Origin: Gimesia aquarii
GTDB lineage: Bacteria; Planctomycetota; Planctomycetia; Planctomycetales; Planctomycetaceae
Assembly (NCBI RefSeq): GCF_007748195.1
Contig: NZ_CP037920.1
Span: 4,477,800-4,541,799, forward strand
Reading direction: 5' to 3'
DNA length: 64,000 nucleotides
The notes beneath the pieces are model-generated. The model was not told the DNA's origin. It made no database searches and worked only from the letters and a program-made list of their open reading frames with translations. The position numbers were made by a program, and so were the translations under genes. Below, piece by piece: positions 19,190 to 28,879 of this stretch; within the stretch, counting starts at the first letter, position 1; every line of letters starts with the position of its first letter.

Positions 19190-19792
19190 ATGATCCTGAT
19201 CATTGATAACTATGACAGCTTTGTCTTCAATCTGGCCCGCTATTTTGAAGAGTTAGGGCAACAGACCTTAGTCATCAGAAATGATCAAATGACTCTAGCA
19301 CAGGCCGAACAAATCTCACCTGACGCACTTGTACTTTCTCCCGGCCCCTGTACTCCGAATGAGGCTGGTGTAAGCCAGGAACTAATAACACACTTTACTC
19401 ATCGAGTCCCAATTTTGGGAGTCTGCCTGGGACATCAGACGATCGCTGCCAGCTTTGGTGGGAAAATCATCAAAGCACCGGAACCTGTTCATGGCCGGAC
19501 TTCTTTAATCTATCATCAAAAATCCCGTTTATTGTCCAACCTGCCTAATCCATTCAAGGCAACGCGTTACCATTCCTTGATTATTGATGAAGCATCACTA
19601 TCTTCTGATCTTGAGATCACAGCCAGGACGGAAGAGGGAATTCCGATGGCAATTGAGCACCAAACAGCCCCACTGTTTGGTGTTCAATTTCACCCCGAGT
19701 CAATTTTGACAGAAAGTGGCCGTTCATTACTGGAAAGCTTTCTCTCATTTCTTCCATCACTCCCCGAACAATCCAAAAACGCTCATTGCTAA
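19190..19792 (+). CDS. pabA: Aminodeoxychorismate/anthranilate synthase glutamine amidotransferase component
   Basis: This class I glutamine amidotransferase subunit (200 residues) supplies ammonia to PabB. The landmarks are IIDNYDSFVFNLARYF at the N-terminus, the oxyanion-hole loop LSPGPCTPNEAG, the nucleophile elbow GVCLGHQTIAASFGG with the catalytic Cys near residue 80, and the His-Glu pair in GVQFHPESILTESG. It follows pabB by 23 bases and must be translated from the same mRNA. In many bacteria one PabA/TrpG serves both pABA and tryptophan synthesis; whether this copy is shared depends on another trpG in the genome. Confidence 0.92.
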   Translation: MILIIDNYDSFVFNLARYFEELGQQTLVIRNDQMTLAQAEQISPDALVLSPGPCTPNEAGVSQELITHFTHRVPILGVCLGHQTIAASFGGKIIKAPEPVHGRTSLIYHQKSRLLSNLPNPFKATRYHSLIIDEASLSSDLEITARTEEGIPMAIEHQTAPLFGVQFHPESILTESGRSLLESFLSFLPSLPEQSKNAHC

Positions 19793-20035
19793 TTTCACAA
19801 TACCGGTTAGTCAAACTGGCTCGAGTTTGCTTGCTAGTAAATAAACACCTCCGTTATGACCCTGCGTTTTTTTCATTTCCTTTTAATCCCATTCAATTCG
19901 TGTGTAATACTTCACAATAACCTCCCCAGGTCCAACCGATAATCAAGAAGATGCCAGAACAATAAAAAATCTGATATCCACTTTACTGAACGACATTCCG
20001 TTCGTATATCCAGAACGATTTGTGGAGGTACTTTC

Positions 20036-20962
20036 ATGCAATCAACCAAATGGAATTCAAAGAAATGCTATTTATCGATAATAACAATCACGGTCACTTT
20101 GATTGCTATATCGATCAATCAATCTTTGGCCGGTGAGTGGTTGCATGATTTTAAAATAGCTCAAAAGATGTCAAAACAAAAAGACCTTCCTATTTTACTG
20201 CATTTCCACGCTTCCTGGTGCGGACCTTGCCGTCAGATGGATCAGAGTGTGTTAAACACTCAGGTTCTCACCAGTCAGTTTGGTAAACGTTTTATTGCCG
20301 TCAAAATTGACAGTGATCAAAACCAGCATCTGGTTGAGCGTTTTAACGTTCGTTCACTTCCCAGTGATATCCTTTTAACCCCCACTGGCACGATCATTAC
20401 TCGTACAGAAGGCATGCAGGCCAAAAACACTTATTTAAGCTTCTTAGGTCGTGGCGCCTCTCGTTATGAAAATGATCGGCGAGTATATCTGGCTCAAAAA
20501 AGTAAGCAAGAACTCATGCAAAAACTAGAACAACAAGAAACAACCGAGTCTTTTGAAACAGAAGAAAATACTTATGTTGCCACTGAGCCTCCAAAGTTAG
20601 GTCTAGATGGATACAGTCCGGTCACTCTGACACGCGACCGAAAATGGGAAAAGGGCAAAGAAGAATTCAACTGGCCTTACCAGGGAATCACTTATCATCT
20701 GGCAAGTCAGACTGAGTTAGAAATTTTTAAAATTGATCCAGGACGTTATGCCCCACAGTTACTGGGCTGCGATCCTGTGATTCTCAACAAACAAGATCGT
20801 GCCATACCTGGAAACTTGAAATATGGTGCTTATTACGATCAAAACTTATATTTATTTGTTGATGTAGAATCACGCAATGAATTCAAAAAGAATCCTGATC
20901 GCTATAGCCGTACGATGCATGTCCTGAAAATCGAACAGCTTGAAACGGCAGTTCTACGCTAA
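20036..20962 (+). CDS. Exported thioredoxin-fold protein with C-terminal YHS-like region
   Basis: This is a 308-residue protein with an N-terminal signal segment (about residues 13-33, cleavage near SLAGEW). The thioredoxin domain carries the redox motif WCGPC at residues 61-65 and the cis-proline loop VRSLPSDILLTPTG. The C-terminal 90 residues (TYHLASQTELEIFKIDPGRY, then LYLFVDVESRNEFKKNPDRY) resemble two YHS-type repeats, with phrases like those in heavy-metal-associated YHS domains but without their usual cysteine ligands; one Cys is seen in LLGCDPV. A periplasmic disulfide reductase or metal-related role is plausible. It is monocistronic: pabA ends 243 bases upstream and the next gene is on the other strand. 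Confidence 0.8.
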   Translation: MQSTKWNSKKCYLSIITITVTLIAISINQSLAGEWLHDFKIAQKMSKQKDLPILLHFHASWCGPCRQMDQSVLNTQVLTSQFGKRFIAVKIDSDQNQHLVERFNVRSLPSDILLTPTGTIITRTEGMQAKNTYLSFLGRGASRYENDRRVYLAQKSKQELMQKLEQQETTESFETEENTYVATEPPKLGLDGYSPVTLTRDRKWEKGKEEFNWPYQGITYHLASQTELEIFKIDPGRYAPQLLGCDPVILNKQDRAIPGNLKYGAYYDQNLYLFVDVESRNEFKKNPDRYSRTMHVLKIEQLETAVLR

Positions 20963-20975
20963 GTCAACTTAATAT

Positions 20976-23900
20976 TTATTTTGTATTCGCTGGCTTCTTT
21001 GCGGATTCTGATTTTTGAGTCTCCAAGGGCACCGTCTTAGTGGGATCTTTCCTGGAGGGTTTTTGGATTGCCTGTAACCGGGTACGATAACGCTCATACA
21101 ATCGTGTTTGCTTACTTTCTGGCTGTAGTATTTTTCCACCAACACAAACTGCTTTGATATGCGAAGTATGCTGCAAAGGTGATCCGTCTGTAATGATCAT
21201 ATTTGCCAACTTGCCCTCCGTCAGAGAACCAATCTGATTGTCTACCCCCAATATTTCTGCGGCAGATAAAGTTACTGCTCGCAATGCGGCTTCTTCGGGT
21301 AAACCATAGGCGACTGCCATAGCGGCTTCAAATGGAGTGTTCCGTGAATTCCAGGCGCTATTGGAACGAATCGAGAATGTAACGCCCGCATCATAGAGAT
21401 GTCCCGGATTGGCATAAGGTGCATCAAAAGGATCATGGCCTTCTGCAGGACGCTTCATAACCGGCCCTACAATCACCGACACGTTTCTGGATTTTAATTC
21501 ATCTGATAGCTTCCAGGCATCAGTCCCCCCCGTAATGATGATGTCTAATTTTTCCTCTTCTGCAAAGAGCAGGGCACCAGCAATTTCCTTCTGTGAATTG
21601 GCTTCAATAAAAACAGGCCTCTTTTTATCAAGATAGGGAATCAATGCCTCGAAACGAGGATCGGTCACTGGAACTTTTGAGCCATTCTTTTCAGCCTGTC
21701 TTTTAATTCTTTGATAAAGCCGTGCCTGGCTGATGAAGTCTTTCAATTCCTGTTGACGCTCTTTTTTTGTACTCCAAATGATCTGTAAGCCCGCTTCAAG
21801 ATTCATAACCATCTCCGGTGCCGTCCAACCTGCTGTCTGAACGATTGAAGCTTGCCCTGAAATCAAACCACTCTGAGGGCATACTAGAACTGTTGTAATC
21901 CCACCAGCGCGTGCCACTGGAAACAGTTCAGAATCGGGATTGATCGCTACGCCAGTTCGCAAATCTGGTTGTAGATCACCACTTTCTGCATAGTCTCGTG
22001 TTTCTCGAACTTTATCAATTTCCGTGAGCCCTAATGTAGAACCAGAGTCAATCAATCCCGGATAGACGTGTAGCCCCTTCGCGTTGATCACCTTCATCTT
22101 TTTCGGAAGCGGTTTCGCAGCGCCGACATAGTCGATTTTTTCCCCTCGAACGATGATAGTCCCATCGAAAATATCTGCTCCATCAATCGGGTGGAGTGTT
22201 GCCCCCTTAATTGCAAACTCTTTAACATCGTCTGACGGCAATGATAGCGGCTCCCCCTTACGCCAGGCAATTTCAACTTGAGGAGTAGCAGACCGTCGCT
22301 CTGCTAACTCGGACATCGCCGTGGGTTGTTTTTTCCGATCGAAATAAACCTCCCCCTCAATAATCGTCATTTCACAACGAGAAAATGCATTTAATGGATG
22401 ACCACTAAAAATAGCAAAGTCAGCATCTTTCCCTATTTCAATCGATCCCATTCTCTGATCCAAACCCAGCTCTCGAGCGGGGTTAATCGTAATGGTTCGA
22501 AGAGCGTCATTAAAAGTCATGTTCCCGTAGCGTACTGTTTTAGCGGCTTCGAGATAAAGATGCCTGATCAGTTCCCAATCATCACTTTTAACAACCGTAT
22601 TCACGCCAGCTTCATTGAGTAGTGCTGCATTATGAGGCACGGCATCAAACGCTTCAATTTTGTAAGCCCACCAATCCGAGAATGTACTACAACTGGCTCC
22701 ATGTGTAAGAATTTCCGGAGCAATCTTATAACCTTCCAGCACATGTTGTAGCGACCAGACTCGGATACCAAGATTAGAAGCAACTCGGAGCAGCATCAGG
22801 ATCTCATCTGCCCGATAGCAGTGTGAATGAATAAATTTTTCATGATTGACGATATCAGCCAATGCTTCCAATCGTAGATCTCGGCGGGGAGGCAACCGTT
22901 TTTGTTTGATCTCGGATTTTTGAGCCTTCTCAAATTCCTGCCACTGGCGTCGATAATCCACAGCTTCCAGAAACGCTCGCTGCAATGTAGCTTCGACTCC
23001 CATTCTGGTATTAGGAAACCGCGACGTTCGGAATTTGACATTCTCACCCAGCGCAAATTTCACCCCTTGAGGTGCATCGTGCAGAATATGTTCTTGAGCC
23101 GGTTTCCCATGTTTTAATTTGACAACGCCATCCTGGCCTCCAATAACATTAGCCGAGCCATGGAAGAGTCGAGCCGTGGTCACACCACCTGCTAGCGCTC
23201 GATATTCTGATGGATCGGTCGTATTAACCACATCCTTAATACGTACCTCAGGTACAATTGACTGCGATGATTCATTGATCCCATCAGTGATCATAATATG
23301 GCTATGAGTATCGATAATTCCAGGCATGACATATAAACCTGTAATATCTATCACTGTCGTGTTAGCAGGGAATTTCAATTGTTTCCCGATATTCGAAATC
23401 TTACCATCTTTTACCAGAATCGATGTATTTTTCAGAATCTTGCCGGTGACTTTAATCACAATACCATTCTTCAATACAAGATTCCCATCCGTTTTCAGAA
23501 CACGTCTGACTCGATCGGATTCTAATTCTGTTTTGAATTGATGGTAATTATTTTGTTTTGTCTCTGTTTCCTTCAGGTCTGGTTTTTTGGCGACAATTGC
23601 ATCAGAAAATAAATCGTCTAATAATTCATTGCCTGCACCTTCAATAGATAATTGAATAGGATTTTTAGAAGTGGATTCAGATTTCGTTTTTTTACGGACA
23701 GCAGACCAACTGGTCTCTGTACCAAAGGCCGATTTTAATTTACCTGAAATACGTTCTGGCTTAGTCTCTTTTCCAAGCGCTCCGTTAAACTGAAGCTCAA
23801 TTGCGTGTTCTCCGGCTCCAATCGCTACAGTAAATTGAAACTGACTTTTCTCAATCTTACCTGAGGTCACTTTGCCATCACCTTTTTCACTAGTAAAAGT

Positions 23901-25424
23901 GCCTCGCAAGTGCTCTTTTTCTTGAGAAATTTGTAGCTGTCCGATCACTTTTCCCTGTGCAGACTGAATTTCCACCCCCCAGACTCCCGCCAAATCGATA
24001 TTCGCAGGCCGTTCTTTTTCAGGCGAGATCGTTCCTGGTGATTTTTCCTTGTCGACCTTAGATTTGTCTGAAAAATCCAGTTTGACCCCATCAACGAACA
24101 GATAGCGAACTTTCGTATCATCCTTCTCCCAAGGGCCCGACATAATTACCAGATGAGCCAGTTTCCCTTTTTCAATTGTCCCGAGCCTTTGGTTTATCTC
24201 CAGGATATTTGCAGCCCCCAGAGTCAAAAACCGGAGCGCCTTTTCTGCAGACAATCCTTCTTTCACTGCTATCCTTAATTGAGGTATCAAATCTGATTCA
24301 CGATTCTTTAATGATTCGGAAGAAACGGAAACAGGCAAACCACTTTCAGCCAGCATCGTCAGACCATGAATCCGTTCTTTCCAAAGTCGGAGCTTCTCTT
24401 TTTGGACACGTAATGGTTCTGATATCTCTGTAGTGAGTTTTTTCGTTTCCGTCTTATCTTCAACCTTAGGTTTTTCTGGATAATTCAACTGGAAGATAAT
24501 GCCTTGGGATTCTGTTTTTAATCGATCCAGACAAAGATGTGCTTCCGCTCCACCCCAGATAACCGGTTTGATTTTGAATTCACCACAAAAATCGAGCGTT
24601 CGTAAAATTTCATCGCGCGAATTTGCTGCAAATACAGGAACTTCCTTCGTATGTAGAACTTCTAGTAAAGCCACATACGTGGGATCTGTTGGAGGCCGTT
24701 TAATGAAAGCAGATTGATCCTGATACAAGTCCCAATGATGTTCGTAATGCTGAGTATCCAGGAATGTTTGTCTTAAATGAGCAACAGCCCCCATCAAGGT
24801 CTTTGGATAAACATTACCTTTAGGAGCGTATAATCTGAAAGAACTCATCGTGGATTTGATTAACGTAGATTCTCTCACGGGGTGCTCACTTGTTGAAACC
24901 AGAGTCCCGTGTCCACTGGCGATTTTCCCCTGAGGTAAGATATGAACTGAAGTGAAGCCCGCTTTCTGATAGTTCGTGAAACTGTTTTTTTTGTCTGTGA
25001 CTGCCTGATTCACTTGAAAATCCGGGCTGAGATAATTGCGATTATCGGGGCGTGTCGCCGCCAGCGCATGCCGTCCGAAGTCTACTTTTCGTTCACTTGG
25101 CTTTGGAGGCTTAACTTCTTTGTTGATGAGGCTACTCGAGGCAGCATCGATGAATCCAGCATAAATATGCATCCCCTGGCAATCAATCACTTCTGCATCT
25201 GAGGGAATCTTAAGATCAGAACCGACCTTTTCGATCAAACCATTTCTAATCAGAATGGTCGTATTTTCCAATTCAGCTCCAGGTTTAGTGACTACTTTTG
25301 CATTTGTCAGTGCAAAGGCAGTTAACTCAAAACCGACATTTAGTTTGGCTTGCCCACTAACTTGAACAGGAACTGCAAGTGTGATAATCAAACATAATAG
25401 ACCGAGAAAGCGGAAACAGTACAT
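20976..25424 (-). CDS. Exported triple amidohydrolase-like protein (1482 aa)
   Basis: A signal peptide (residues 1-25) precedes three consecutive amidohydrolase-like modules. Module 1 (about 35-450) begins NAKVVTKPGAELENT and ends LGTIEKGKLAHLVIMSG; its metal motif position reads AGFIDAASSS, without histidines. Residues 475-580 form a beta-rich insert of about 105 residues (DLAGVWGVEIQSAQGKVIG). Module 2 (about 645-1030) has the normal PGIIDTHSHI metal site (His707, His709), IHSH near 865-868, His894 and a SDDW acid pair near 948-949. Module 3 (about 1070-1435) reads PGLIDSGSTL, again without histidines, and ends IGSLTEGKLANMIITDG. Only the middle module therefore looks catalytic. The family includes imidazolonepropionase- and dipeptidase-like enzymes; the substrate is unknown. 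It converges with the thioredoxin gene. Confidence 0.85.
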   Translation of the reverse strand: MYCFRFLGLLCLIITLAVPVQVSGQAKLNVGFELTAFALTNAKVVTKPGAELENTTILIRNGLIEKVGSDLKIPSDAEVIDCQGMHIYAGFIDAASSSLINKEVKPPKPSERKVDFGRHALAATRPDNRNYLSPDFQVNQAVTDKKNSFTNYQKAGFTSVHILPQGKIASGHGTLVSTSEHPVRESTLIKSTMSSFRLYAPKGNVYPKTLMGAVAHLRQTFLDTQHYEHHWDLYQDQSAFIKRPPTDPTYVALLEVLHTKEVPVFAANSRDEILRTLDFCGEFKIKPVIWGGAEAHLCLDRLKTESQGIIFQLNYPEKPKVEDKTETKKLTTEISEPLRVQKEKLRLWKERIHGLTMLAESGLPVSVSSESLKNRESDLIPQLRIAVKEGLSAEKALRFLTLGAANILEINQRLGTIEKGKLAHLVIMSGPWEKDDTKVRYLFVDGVKLDFSDKSKVDKEKSPGTISPEKERPANIDLAGVWGVEIQSAQGKVIGQLQISQEKEHLRGTFTSEKGDGKVTSGKIEKSQFQFTVAIGAGEHAIELQFNGALGKETKPERISGKLKSAFGTETSWSAVRKKTKSESTSKNPIQLSIEGAGNELLDDLFSDAIVAKKPDLKETETKQNNYHQFKTELESDRVRRVLKTDGNLVLKNGIVIKVTGKILKNTSILVKDGKISNIGKQLKFPANTTVIDITGLYVMPGIIDTHSHIMITDGINESSQSIVPEVRIKDVVNTTDPSEYRALAGGVTTARLFHGSANVIGGQDGVVKLKHGKPAQEHILHDAPQGVKFALGENVKFRTSRFPNTRMGVEATLQRAFLEAVDYRRQWQEFEKAQKSEIKQKRLPPRRDLRLEALADIVNHEKFIHSHCYRADEILMLLRVASNLGIRVWSLQHVLEGYKIAPEILTHGASCSTFSDWWAYKIEAFDAVPHNAALLNEAGVNTVVKSDDWELIRHLYLEAAKTVRYGNMTFNDALRTITINPARELGLDQRMGSIEIGKDADFAIFSGHPLNAFSRCEMTIIEGEVYFDRKKQPTAMSELAERRSATPQVEIAWRKGEPLSLPSDDVKEFAIKGATLHPIDGADIFDGTIIVRGEKIDYVGAAKPLPKKMKVINAKGLHVYPGLIDSGSTLGLTEIDKVRETRDYAESGDLQPDLRTGVAINPDSELFPVARAGGITTVLVCPQSGLISGQASIVQTAGWTAPEMVMNLEAGLQIIWSTKKERQQELKDFISQARLYQRIKRQAEKNGSKVPVTDPRFEALIPYLDKKRPVFIEANSQKEIAGALLFAEEEKLDIIITGGTDAWKLSDELKSRNVSVIVGPVMKRPAEGHDPFDAPYANPGHLYDAGVTFSIRSNSAWNSRNTPFEAAMAVAYGLPEEAALRAVTLSAAEILGVDNQIGSLTEGKLANMIITDGSPLQHTSHIKAVCVGGKILQPESKQTRLYERYRTRLQAIQKPSRKDPTKTVPLETQKSESAKKPANTK

Positions 25425-25592
25425 GCTAGTTCCATGTATTAAATAATGAGAATCGAGTTATAACCGAGAATCAATCAAAGGTTTGAGTATTTACTTTAGC
25501 AACCCTCTCAGGCAATGAGAACAGGTAAATGCATCAGAATGCTCTATCAGGAATTTGAAACCAATCATTATAAGCTTGTGATCAATACCGAA

Positions 25593-27086
25593 CTATTTCG
25601 CCTGATCTTTAAATAGCGATTTTTCACGGCTTTGCTCGTATGACTTCGTATCCCAAACAGGACCTTCTTTTTGGACTTCCTTATATTTCTGATTCAATTT
25701 CTTTTTCAGGTGATTCAGCCGTTCCCGCTCCTGCCAGGCTAGATTGTGCTGCTCACTGATATCCTCTTTCAAGTTATAAAGCTCAAACTTAGTCAACTTC
25801 GCGTTTTTAATGTACTCTTGAGAAATGGAATTGACATTATTTCCCAAACGACGGATTCCTTCGGGGCCACTCCAATGTGCGACCACTTTCCAATCCCCTT
25901 CGCGCATCGCAACGCGAGGTGTGCTATTGGCTCGATAATAATTCCAAAACAGAGGTGTTGATCTTTGCAGGTCATTATTCCCTGCAAACAATGGTAGCAA
26001 ACTCGTTCCATCTAACTCACGATTTTTCGGAAGTGAGATGTTAACCATTTCGCAGAACGTCGGTAGCATGTCCACACTTGAAACGGGAACGTTACTCTCT
26101 TGACCTGCCTCTATGCGCCCTGGCCACCGAATGATGCCAGGCACTCGGATTCCACCTTCATAAATGTGCAATTTCATCCCTCGGAGTACACCGGGAGTTC
26201 CCCATGATCGTCTTGAACCTTTACCATAACGGTTCAATGTCTCCGGCCCATTATCAGAAGTAAAAAAGACCAATGTGTTTTCGGTTAATTTCAACTCGTC
26301 CAAGGTTTTCATTAACTTTCCTACGGCCGCATCCATATTAGCAACATTCGCAAAATATTGTGCCTGATCTTCATATAAGGTTGTGTCGAGATACTGTTTG
26401 ACAAGATCGGGTGGAGATGCCACTCGCTCGTGAGGTTCATGAAAGCAGACATGAAGAAAAAACGGTTTGTCAACGGCTCTCCATTCTTTCAACCAACGAA
26501 TGCCCTCATCTGCCACTATCTGACAGGAAAAACCTTTTATCTCGCCGAGAGGCTTGCCATTGCGTACAAAGTTATTCGGATTTTGATGTGTGGGCAGGGC
26601 GTTATTCTGTGTGCTAAACCAGTGCTGAAATCCATGATCTCCAGGTTGCGGTTGCTTTTTAGAATTAAACAAACCATTACAGTGCCATTTTCCTACATGT
26701 GCTGTGTCATAATCTGCTTTCTGTAACAATTGAGCAATAGTAACTTCGTCTTGCTTCAAATGCATCGGATGACCTTCGGGAATCCAATCATAGACTCCTA
26801 ATCGGTTAGGAGTTCTGCCAGTGAGTAGCCCGGCACGTGAAGGAGAACAAACAGGTGCACTCGCGTAGCAGTCAGTCAATCGCATTCCCTGTGAAGCCAA
26901 ACGATCTATGTGAGGTGTTTTAATTTGAGGATGCCCATAACAGGCGAGGTCACCATAACCCAGATCGTCACACAAAATCACAAGAATATTCGGTTTTGAA
27001 TCCGATTGTTTCTCAGCGGACCATAATCCTTGTTGTGGAAAAAGGAATAGCGTGATTAACAAAAAAGCATATCTAAAATTCATCAT
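25593..27086 (-). CDS. Secreted sulfatase (arylsulfatase A family)
   Basis: This is a type I sulfatase of 497 residues that hydrolyses sulfate esters, with a signal peptide ending near residue 24 (FPQQGLWSAEK). The metal-binding N-terminus is NILVILCDDLGYGDLACYG, and the formylglycine motif is CSPSRAGLLTGR with Cys80 as the residue oxidised by a sulfatase-modifying enzyme. Further active-site parts are HVGKWHCNG, CFHEPHERV, FFTSDNGPET and the C-terminal LYNLKEDISEQHNL. All key residues appear intact. Sulfatases of this type are numerous in planctomycetes and act on sulfated polysaccharides. It lies 168 bases from the amidohydrolase gene on the same strand, so co-transcription is possible but not shown. 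Confidence 0.93.
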   Translation of the reverse strand: MMNFRYAFLLITLFLFPQQGLWSAEKQSDSKPNILVILCDDLGYGDLACYGHPQIKTPHIDRLASQGMRLTDCYASAPVCSPSRAGLLTGRTPNRLGVYDWIPEGHPMHLKQDEVTIAQLLQKADYDTAHVGKWHCNGLFNSKKQPQPGDHGFQHWFSTQNNALPTHQNPNNFVRNGKPLGEIKGFSCQIVADEGIRWLKEWRAVDKPFFLHVCFHEPHERVASPPDLVKQYLDTTLYEDQAQYFANVANMDAAVGKLMKTLDELKLTENTLVFFTSDNGPETLNRYGKGSRRSWGTPGVLRGMKLHIYEGGIRVPGIIRWPGRIEAGQESNVPVSSVDMLPTFCEMVNISLPKNRELDGTSLLPLFAGNNDLQRSTPLFWNYYRANSTPRVAMREGDWKVVAHWSGPEGIRRLGNNVNSISQEYIKNAKLTKFELYNLKEDISEQHNLAWQERERLNHLKKKLNQKYKEVQKEGPVWDTKSYEQSREKSLFKDQAK

Positions 27087-27365
27087 TAGATCTCATAGAT
27101 TAGGGATAAGCAGGAAATGGAATATTCACTCTTTAAACCATGATGCATGATCATCTGACTTCTCGCAATTCCTATCCAGATGATTGTTAGCACGGATTCA
27201 ATTAATTAACAAAGAAAAAGAAACTACAATATTCGACAAAATTCCAGCTAATAAGGAAGATTGACCGAGTTCCCATCAGGACTAGAATATTAAAAGATTA
27301 CTCCGATTCCGCGTGAAGTAATACCTAATCTAAACAGTATTCGGATACACAAGGACTTCAGAATC

Positions 27366-28214
27366 ATGCCACGATATATCCGTAGCACTCACGGCTCAAG
27401 GAATTCATCGTTGAAAATGCGCCTGGTGATTGCAGCAGGAATCGCACTGTTTGCTTTCATTTCCTATATGATGAAGAGCGACATCAATGAAATTACAGGG
27501 GAAAATCAAATCGTCGCACTCACAGAACAGCAAGAAATTGCACTGGGCCTGCAGGCGCTACCCACGATTATGAGTCGACACCATGGAGAACATCCAGACC
27601 AAATGGCACAAGCGAACGTCGATCGAGTTGGGAATCGTCTGCTTCAAAACTTAAATCAATCGCTACAAAAAGCAGGACGTCAGAATCCTTATCAGTTTGA
27701 CTTCCACCTTCTGAATGATGACCAGGTTATTAATGCATTCGCTTTGCCAGGAGGTCAAATTTTTATCACAGCCGCTCTTTACCAACAGCTTGAATCGGAA
27801 GGGCAATTGGCAGGTGTACTCGGCCACGAAATCGGACACGTCCTGTCTAGACATGGAGCCCAACAAATGGCAAAACAGGAATTAACTCAGGGACTGGCAG
27901 GTGCCGCTGGTGTGGCTGGAGGTGATATTAACAGCGCCCGAATGGCTCAAATGGTTGGATCTTTAGTTAATATGAAATATGGAAGAAGTGATGAACTGGA
28001 ATCCGACCGCTGGGGAGTCAAATTACTGGTAATGTCGGGCTACGATCCTTACGCAATGATTGGTGTAATGGATATTCTAAAGCGTTCAGCAGGAGCAGGT
28101 AGACAACCAGAAATATTCAGTACCCATCCTGATCCAGGGAATCGTATCGAACGCATCAAAGATTATATCCAACGTACTTTTCCCTCTGGCCTTCCTAATG
28201 ATTTGGAGCCATAA
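27366..28214 (+). CDS. M48-family zinc metallopeptidase
   Basis: This is a 282-residue membrane-anchored M48 peptidase of the BepA/LoiP/OMA1 type, involved in envelope protein quality control. Residues 19-36 form an N-terminal hydrophobic anchor or uncleaved signal. The catalytic site is GHEIGHVLSRHGAQQ, with zinc ligands His154 and His158 and catalytic Glu155; the third ligand is Glu in RSDELESDRWGVKLL. The FALPGGQIFITAALYQ strand before the site is typical. The C-terminal STHPDPGNRIERIK segment is also a family hallmark. There is no PDZ or TPR domain. It is monocistronic, followed by a long gene-poor region. Confidence 0.92.
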   Translation: MPRYIRSTHGSRNSSLKMRLVIAAGIALFAFISYMMKSDINEITGENQIVALTEQQEIALGLQALPTIMSRHHGEHPDQMAQANVDRVGNRLLQNLNQSLQKAGRQNPYQFDFHLLNDDQVINAFALPGGQIFITAALYQQLESEGQLAGVLGHEIGHVLSRHGAQQMAKQELTQGLAGAAGVAGGDINSARMAQMVGSLVNMKYGRSDELESDRWGVKLLVMSGYDPYAMIGVMDILKRSAGAGRQPEIFSTHPDPGNRIERIKDYIQRTFPSGLPNDLEP

Positions 28215-28615
28215 TTTGAAACTCATTTTTAACCTTTTATTTAGCTTATTGACTCAGTTATTGCTAAATTCCGTAGTAATTCAAATATTCTTTGATAATA
28301 GAGTAAAACACACGGCCTGAACAAAATATCTGATCGAATCATTTTAGTGAATTGACATCTTATAAATATAAGCTATTATAAAAGTACAACGTGCTTGAGC
28401 TATTATTAGTATTGACGCTATGAGATTGTTTTGATAAATATTACAAAATAAAGGATCTCTAGTGAGCCGTTTTTTCAAATGAGGATCTCACCCGCTTTTG
28501 AGATCATTTTCATTAACCAGTATTTAATATCACTGGTAACCAAATTGGCTTTTAAAGTAAGTTGAGTCGTTTCCAGCGGGGCATTTTTTCTCAACAGCAT
28601 CACTCCTGAGAGCAT
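28215..28615. other. Gene-poor intergenic region downstream of the M48 peptidase gene
   Basis: The region is AT-rich and has no open frame of protein-like composition. One perfect 7-base inverted repeat (GATCTCA at 28484-28490, TGAGATC at 28499-28505, 8-base loop) is followed by ATTTTCATT; this may be a weak terminator or an incidental hairpin. I see no tRNA or known riboswitch. Confidence 0.35.
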
Positions 28616-28879
28616 TTAGGAGTCTGACATTCTTGAAATGATTTTCTCTTCTGTAAATACGCTAAGGGATATTCCAAAAGTTAAACAAATTGCGACCGAT
28701 TGAGGTTGCATACTGCAATTTAACTTCACATTCGTAATAGTATATTGCTGGCTTGAAGTTTTGTGCGAATAAATAGTAAATATAGTGAATGTTATCTGTT
28801 CCCATTTATTAATTTCAGTTGGACCAGAGCTGATGATTAAATCATCAGGAAAGCCAAACCACTTATTAAATGAAAACAT
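28616..28879 (-). CDS. Possible small protein of unknown function (87 aa)
   Basis: This open frame is the only candidate gene in about 1.2 kb. In favour: an ATG with AAGGA eight bases upstream, and an N-terminus (MFSFNKWFGFPDDLIISSG) that reads like a folded protein rather than an antisense shadow. Against: no recognised family, a serine/threonine-rich tail, and no neighbour on the same strand. It would be a soluble protein with one cysteine near residue 55 and another near residue 65. Function unknown; existence uncertain. Confidence 0.35.
   Translation of the reverse strand: MFSFNKWFGFPDDLIISSGPTEINKWEQITFTIFTIYSHKTSSQQYTITNVKLNCSMQPQSVAICLTFGISLSVFTEEKIISRMSDS

Noticed and set aside
28484-28505. 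Hairpin GATCTCA/TGAGATC as a terminator for the M48 gene
   Set aside because: It lies 270 bases after the stop, the stem is AT-containing and no proper T-run follows.
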